Shown one piece after another: positions 7,018 through 9,181 of a DNA stretch of 9,181 nucleotides (within the stretch, counting starts at the first letter, position 1; the number at the start of each line of letters is the position of its first letter). Both the position numbers and the translations under genes were made by a program. The DNA comes from an uncultured Eubacteriales bacterium (GTDB taxonomy: Bacteria; Bacillota; Clostridia; Peptostreptococcales; Anaerovoracaceae), in NCBI GenBank assembly GCA_910585135.1, contig CAJUEB010000092.1, forward strand, positions 1 to 9,181. Reading direction: 5' to 3'. Below the pieces are notes generated by a model. That model ran no database searches. It had not been told where the DNA came from and saw only the letters and a list, made by a program, of their open reading frames with translations.

Positions 7018-7722
7018 TTATTTCACGATCGTTCCTATTTTTTCTCCACAGACAGCCTTCATGACATTTCCCTCATCCGCTAAGGCAAATACATGTATCG
7101 CAATGTTGTTGTCCCGGCAAAGGGAGGCAGCAGTGGAATCCATGACCTTAAGATCCTTTTCCAGTACCTCTTTGTGCGTCAGTGCTTCGTATTTCACAGC
7201 GTCAGGATTTAATTCCGGATCATCGGAATATACCGCATCTACCTTCTTGGCCAGCAAGATGACTTCCGCATCGATTTCCGCCGCCCGAAGCGCCGCCGTC
7301 GTGTCCGTCGAAAAGAACGGATTTCCCGTTCCCGCTCCGAAAATCACGACCTTGCCGTGATCCAGATGGCTGATCGCCTTCCTCCTCACATAAGGCTCGG
7401 CAACTTCCCGCATTTCGATCGCGGTCTGCACTCTCGTCGGCAGTCCTTCAGCCTCAAAAGCATCCTGAAGCGCCATGGCGTTCATGACCGTCGCCAGCAT
7501 CCCCATATAATCAGCAGTTGCCCGATCCATGCTCTTGCTTGTCCTGCCCCGCCAGAAGTTTCCGCCGCCGACGACCACAGCCACCTGTACGCCCATCTCC
7601 GTCACTTCCTTTACCTGAAGTGCGACCCGTTTCAGCATGTCTTCGTTGATTCCGAAGTGTTCCTTGCCTGCCAAAGCCTCGCCGCTGATTTTCAGCAGCA
7701 CCCGCTTGTATTTTGCTTCCAT
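7018..7722 (-). CDS. pyrH: Uridylate kinase (UMP kinase)
   Basis: This bacterial UMP kinase of the amino-acid-kinase fold makes UDP from UMP and ATP, feeding RNA, DNA, UDP-sugar and wall-precursor synthesis. It is a hexameric cytoplasmic enzyme, usually tuned by GTP and UTP. The 234 residues are typical. They include [10 protein letters not shown] (8-17), [11 protein letters not shown] (49-59), [13 protein letters not shown] (70-82), [11 protein letters not shown] (101-111), [15 protein letters not shown] (129-143) and [14 protein letters not shown] (156-169). The ATG at 7722 has a GAGGAG ribosome site 6 bases upstream. An in-frame GTG at 7767 would start upstream of the predicted -10 box, so it cannot be used from that promoter. 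This is the first gene of the operon. The rpsB-tsf genes that often precede pyrH are absent. Confidence 0.98.
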   Translation of the reverse strand: MEAKYKRVLLKISGEALAGKEHFGINEDMLKRVALQVKEVTEMGVQVAVVVGGGNFWRGRTSKSMDRATADYMGMLATVMNAMALQDAFEAEGLPTRVQTAIEMREVAEPYVRRKAISHLDHGKVVIFGAGTGNPFFSTDTTAALRAAEIDAEVILLAKKVDAVYSDDPELNPDAVKYEALTHKEVLEKDLKVMDSTAASLCRDNNIAIHVFALADEGNVMKAVCGEKIGTIVK

Positions 7723-7728
7723 ATTTGA

Positions 7729-7734
7729 CTCCTC
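7729..7734 (-). promoter_or_regulatory. pyrH ribosome binding site
   Basis: GAGGAG on the minus strand, 6 bases before the ATG at 7722. It fixes the start; the predicted leader is only about 29 bases long. Confidence 0.88.
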
Positions 7735-7750
7735 GATTTCTGATCCATTT

Positions 7751-7787
7751 TCCATATATTGTACCACACTATATAAAAAGTGTGCAA
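7751..7787 (-). promoter_or_regulatory. Sigma-A type promoter of the pyrH operon
   Basis: Reading the minus strand, the -10 box TACAAT (7763-7758) matches five of six consensus bases. It is preceded by TGG, which gives an extended -10 (TGn). The -35 region is TTGCAC with an 18-base spacer or TGCACA with a 17-base spacer (7787-7781); both are only fair matches. Transcription would begin near 7751. The placement just upstream of pyrH and just after a terminator supports it as the main operon promoter. Confidence 0.75.
7765..7784 (-). promoter_or_regulatory. Inverted repeat inside the pyrH promoter spacer
   Basis: CACACT and AGTGTG (6-bp arms, 8-base AT-rich centre) lie between the -35 and -10 boxes. 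A protein bound here would block the promoter, so it could be an operator. One arm is shared with the terminator hairpin, so it may be a by-product of that structure. Confidence 0.3.
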
Positions 7788-7814
7788 GACGGAATCAAAG
7801 ATTCCTTTGCACAC
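7775..7814 (-). terminator. Intrinsic terminator of the histidine kinase gene
   Basis: On the minus strand GTGTGCAA (7814-7807) pairs with TTGCACAC (7787-7780), and inside it GGAATC pairs with GATTCC around a TTT loop. The two stems of 8 and 6 bp are joined by a small 1/3-base internal loop. TTTTT follows directly (7779-7775). The hairpin begins 63 bases after the kinase stop codon. No T run follows in the plus direction, so it acts one way. Confidence 0.82.
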
Positions 7815-7877
7815 ATACCGCCCGCCGCAAAGCAATACCGCTAAGAACTTGTAACGGACTTTCAAGGGACGCATCAC

Positions 7878-9041
7878 CTAGCCATTCTTGTCCTTGACCC
7901 ACCGTTTCAGCATATCCGCAAGCTGCTTCATTTTCAGCGGTTTGGTCAGATAATCGTTCATGCCTGCCCGCATGGCTTCCGTTTTGTCCTCTGCAAAGGC
8001 GTTGGCAGTCATGGCGATGATCGGAATCTTGCTGTCCTCGCGGTTTAGCCCCCGGATCATCATCGTCGCCTGATAACCGTTCATCACCGGCATTTCGATA
8101 TCCATGAAGATCGCCTTGTAAAAGCCTTCTTCTGATTCGATGAACAGATCCACGGCTTCCTCGCCGTTTTCCGCTGCATCCACTTCAAAACCCAGATCCT
8201 CCAGCAGGGTCTGCGCCACTTCCCTGTTGTCCACCAGGTTTTCCGCAATCAGGATTATTTTCTTATCCTGTATTTTCCTTCGCTCCTGCCTTTTGAATGC
8301 CTCGATATCCCTGATCGGCTTTTGTCCCGATGCAGGCTTTAGATCCAGCTCCACCGATACAGTCGTTCCCACATCCTTCATGCTCTCAATATGTATTTGC
8401 CCGCCCAACGCATCTATGATTTCCCTGGTGATGGACATCCCAAGTCCTGCGCCTGCGGTCTGGCTCACCCTGATGTCATCCGCCCTGGAAAAAGGCTCGA
8501 ACACATGCGCAAGAAAATCTTCGGACATCCCGATTCCGTTGTCCTGACAGACAAACCGATACGTCACCAAATCGACGGACGGGTTGTCCCTTTCCTCCGC
8601 CCAAAGCTTCACAAATCCGCCCTGCGGGGTATATTTAATCGCATTCGTCGCCAAATTGATGATCACCTGCATAATATGGCTGTAATCACCCAAAACCTGC
8701 TTATTGACAACATCCTTTGCCGAAATGCTGAATATAATGCTCTTGTCGCTTGCAAGCGGCTCCAGCAATGTCTCCAGTTCTTCCACGAGCGCATCAACGC
8801 TGAACGCATCCTCCGCGATGAGAAGCTTTCCCTGTTCAATCTTGCTGATGTCCAGGATATTATCGATCAGCTTCGTAAGGTGATCTCCCGCTACGTTTAT
8901 CTTCTGCAAACATTCCAGCACTTTTTCTTTATCGTCGATATGATATCTTGCAATATCGCACATCCCGATCATAACGTTTAAAGGTGTCCTTATCTCATGT
9001 GACATGTTTGATAAGAATCGATTCATGCTGTCCTTTGACAT
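7878..9041 (-). CDS. Soluble hybrid histidine kinase with receiver domain, no sensor domain
   Basis: This 387-residue signalling protein has HisKA, HATPase and receiver domains in that order. The dimerisation/phospho-acceptor domain starts at the very N-terminus (NRFLSNMSHEIRTPLN, His15). The ATPase domain has the N box INLATNAIKY (Asn133), G1 DNGIGM (167-172), F box EPFSR and G2 GAGLGMSI (197-204). The receiver domain (about 262-385) has phospho-acceptor Asp314 in FMDIEMPVMNG, Thr345 and Lys367. The usual acidic pair reads Glu-Asn (267-268, IAENLVDN) rather than Glu-Asp. No membrane segment, PAS, GAF or DNA-binding domain is present, so input and output must come from other proteins. I chose the ATG at 9041 (GAGGAG 8 bases upstream); an ATG at 9047 or GTG at 9050 is possible but too close to that site. 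The signal it responds to is unknown. Confidence 0.9.
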   Translation of the reverse strand: MSKDSMNRFLSNMSHEIRTPLNVMIGMCDIARYHIDDKEKVLECLQKINVAGDHLTKLIDNILDISKIEQGKLLIAEDAFSVDALVEELETLLEPLASDKSIIFSISAKDVVNKQVLGDYSHIMQVIINLATNAIKYTPQGGFVKLWAEERDNPSVDLVTYRFVCQDNGIGMSEDFLAHVFEPFSRADDIRVSQTAGAGLGMSITREIIDALGGQIHIESMKDVGTTVSVELDLKPASGQKPIRDIEAFKRQERRKIQDKKIILIAENLVDNREVAQTLLEDLGFEVDAAENGEEAVDLFIESEEGFYKAIFMDIEMPVMNGYQATMMIRGLNREDSKIPIIAMTANAFAEDKTEAMRAGMNDYLTKPLKMKQLADMLKRWVKDKNG

Positions 9042-9049
9042 ATCCATCA

Positions 9050-9055
9050 CTCCTC
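9050..9055 (-). promoter_or_regulatory. Ribosome binding site of the histidine kinase, overlapping an upstream stop
   Basis: GAGGAG on the minus strand lies 8 bases before the ATG at 9041 and 2 before the ATG at 9047, favouring the former. Its first bases form part of an in-frame TGA (9056-9054), a typical arrangement for coupled translation of adjacent genes. Confidence 0.65.
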
Positions 9056-9181
9056 AATAGCTTTTCCTTTTCAGCCAAATAACGATATTAATTATTTTAT
9101 CTGTTAAATCCGGCAAGCTACAGGGAATTTTCTCGACAAGCCGAGCCACGTCTCGATGTTTTAGTCTAATTAAAGACAAAT
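9054..9181 (-). CDS. Possible C-terminal tail of an upstream gene (partial, unidentified)
   Basis: One minus-strand frame is open from the window edge for 41 codons, ending at TGA. It contains KHRDVARLVEKIPC and finishes WLKRKSY. The other two minus frames contain stops near the edge. The composition looks protein-like, with amphipathic character and a basic end, and the stop abuts the kinase ribosome site as in an operon. I do not recognise the family. The frame is the same as that of the kinase, so this could also be the end of a sensor part cut off by one TGA. A 41-codon open frame can occur by chance, and the stretch is more AT-rich than the genes beside it, so it may instead be a non-coding leader. 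I see no convincing promoter in it. Confidence 0.38.
   Translation of the reverse strand, partial: LSLIRLKHRDVARLVEKIPCSLPDLTDKIINIVIWLKRKSY

Noticed and set aside
7723..7767. GTG at 7767 as the pyrH start
   Set aside because: It lies upstream of the -10 box of the predicted promoter, and the strong GAGGAG belongs to the ATG at 7722.
7815..7877. Short direct repeat GCGGTAT twice between the kinase stop and its terminator
   Set aside because: A 7-base match in GC-rich spacer sequence is too short to be meaningful.
9090..9150. TCGAG/CTCG short inverted repeats near the window edge
   Set aside because: Arms are only 4 bp with several equivalent pairings, and they lie in a possible coding tail.

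Overview
The window looks chromosomal, from a low-to-mid GC Gram-positive bacterium, most likely a member of the Clostridia. It carries the conserved order pyrH-frr-uppS-cdsA-dxr-rseP-ispG-polC. It uses the non-mevalonate isoprenoid pathway (dxr, ispG) and has a PolC-type replicative polymerase, a Firmicutes hallmark. Every supported gene lies on the minus strand, so the genes are transcribed from high to low coordinates. I see no plus-strand gene, tRNA, rRNA, CRISPR array or mobile element. I cannot name the genus.

Layout in transcription order. At 9181-9054 is the possible last part of an unidentified reading frame entering from outside. It is followed immediately by a soluble hybrid histidine kinase/receiver gene (9041-7878) that has no sensor domain. 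The kinase gene ends at an intrinsic terminator (7814-7775). The descending arm of that terminator also contains the -35 region of the next promoter (7787-7751). That promoter starts the housekeeping operon: pyrH (UMP kinase), frr (ribosome recycling factor), a 77-base gap with a 12-bp hairpin, uppS (undecaprenyl diphosphate synthase), cdsA (CDP-diacylglycerol synthase), dxr (DXP reductoisomerase), rseP (site-2 protease), a 142-base gap, ispG (HMBPP synthase), and polC. The polC gene starts inside the end of ispG and runs off the low-coordinate edge.

The operon joins nucleotide supply and translation (pyrH, frr) to envelope building. Dxr and IspG make isoprenoid precursors, UppS condenses them into the C55 lipid carrier for peptidoglycan, CdsA makes the phospholipid precursor, and RseP handles membrane signalling. 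Replication (PolC) is at the tail. Tight spacing, Shine-Dalgarno sites lying in or close to the end of the preceding gene and one 29-base overlap suggest co-transcription with partial translational coupling.

The most notable observation is in polC. The PHP domain reads straight from its YGCEG segment to its GLKNLYRLVSLSH segment with only 33 residues between. In the classical Bacillus PolC the roughly 170-residue DEDD proofreading exonuclease is inserted at exactly this point. This PolC therefore seems to lack its built-in exonuclease, at least at the canonical site.
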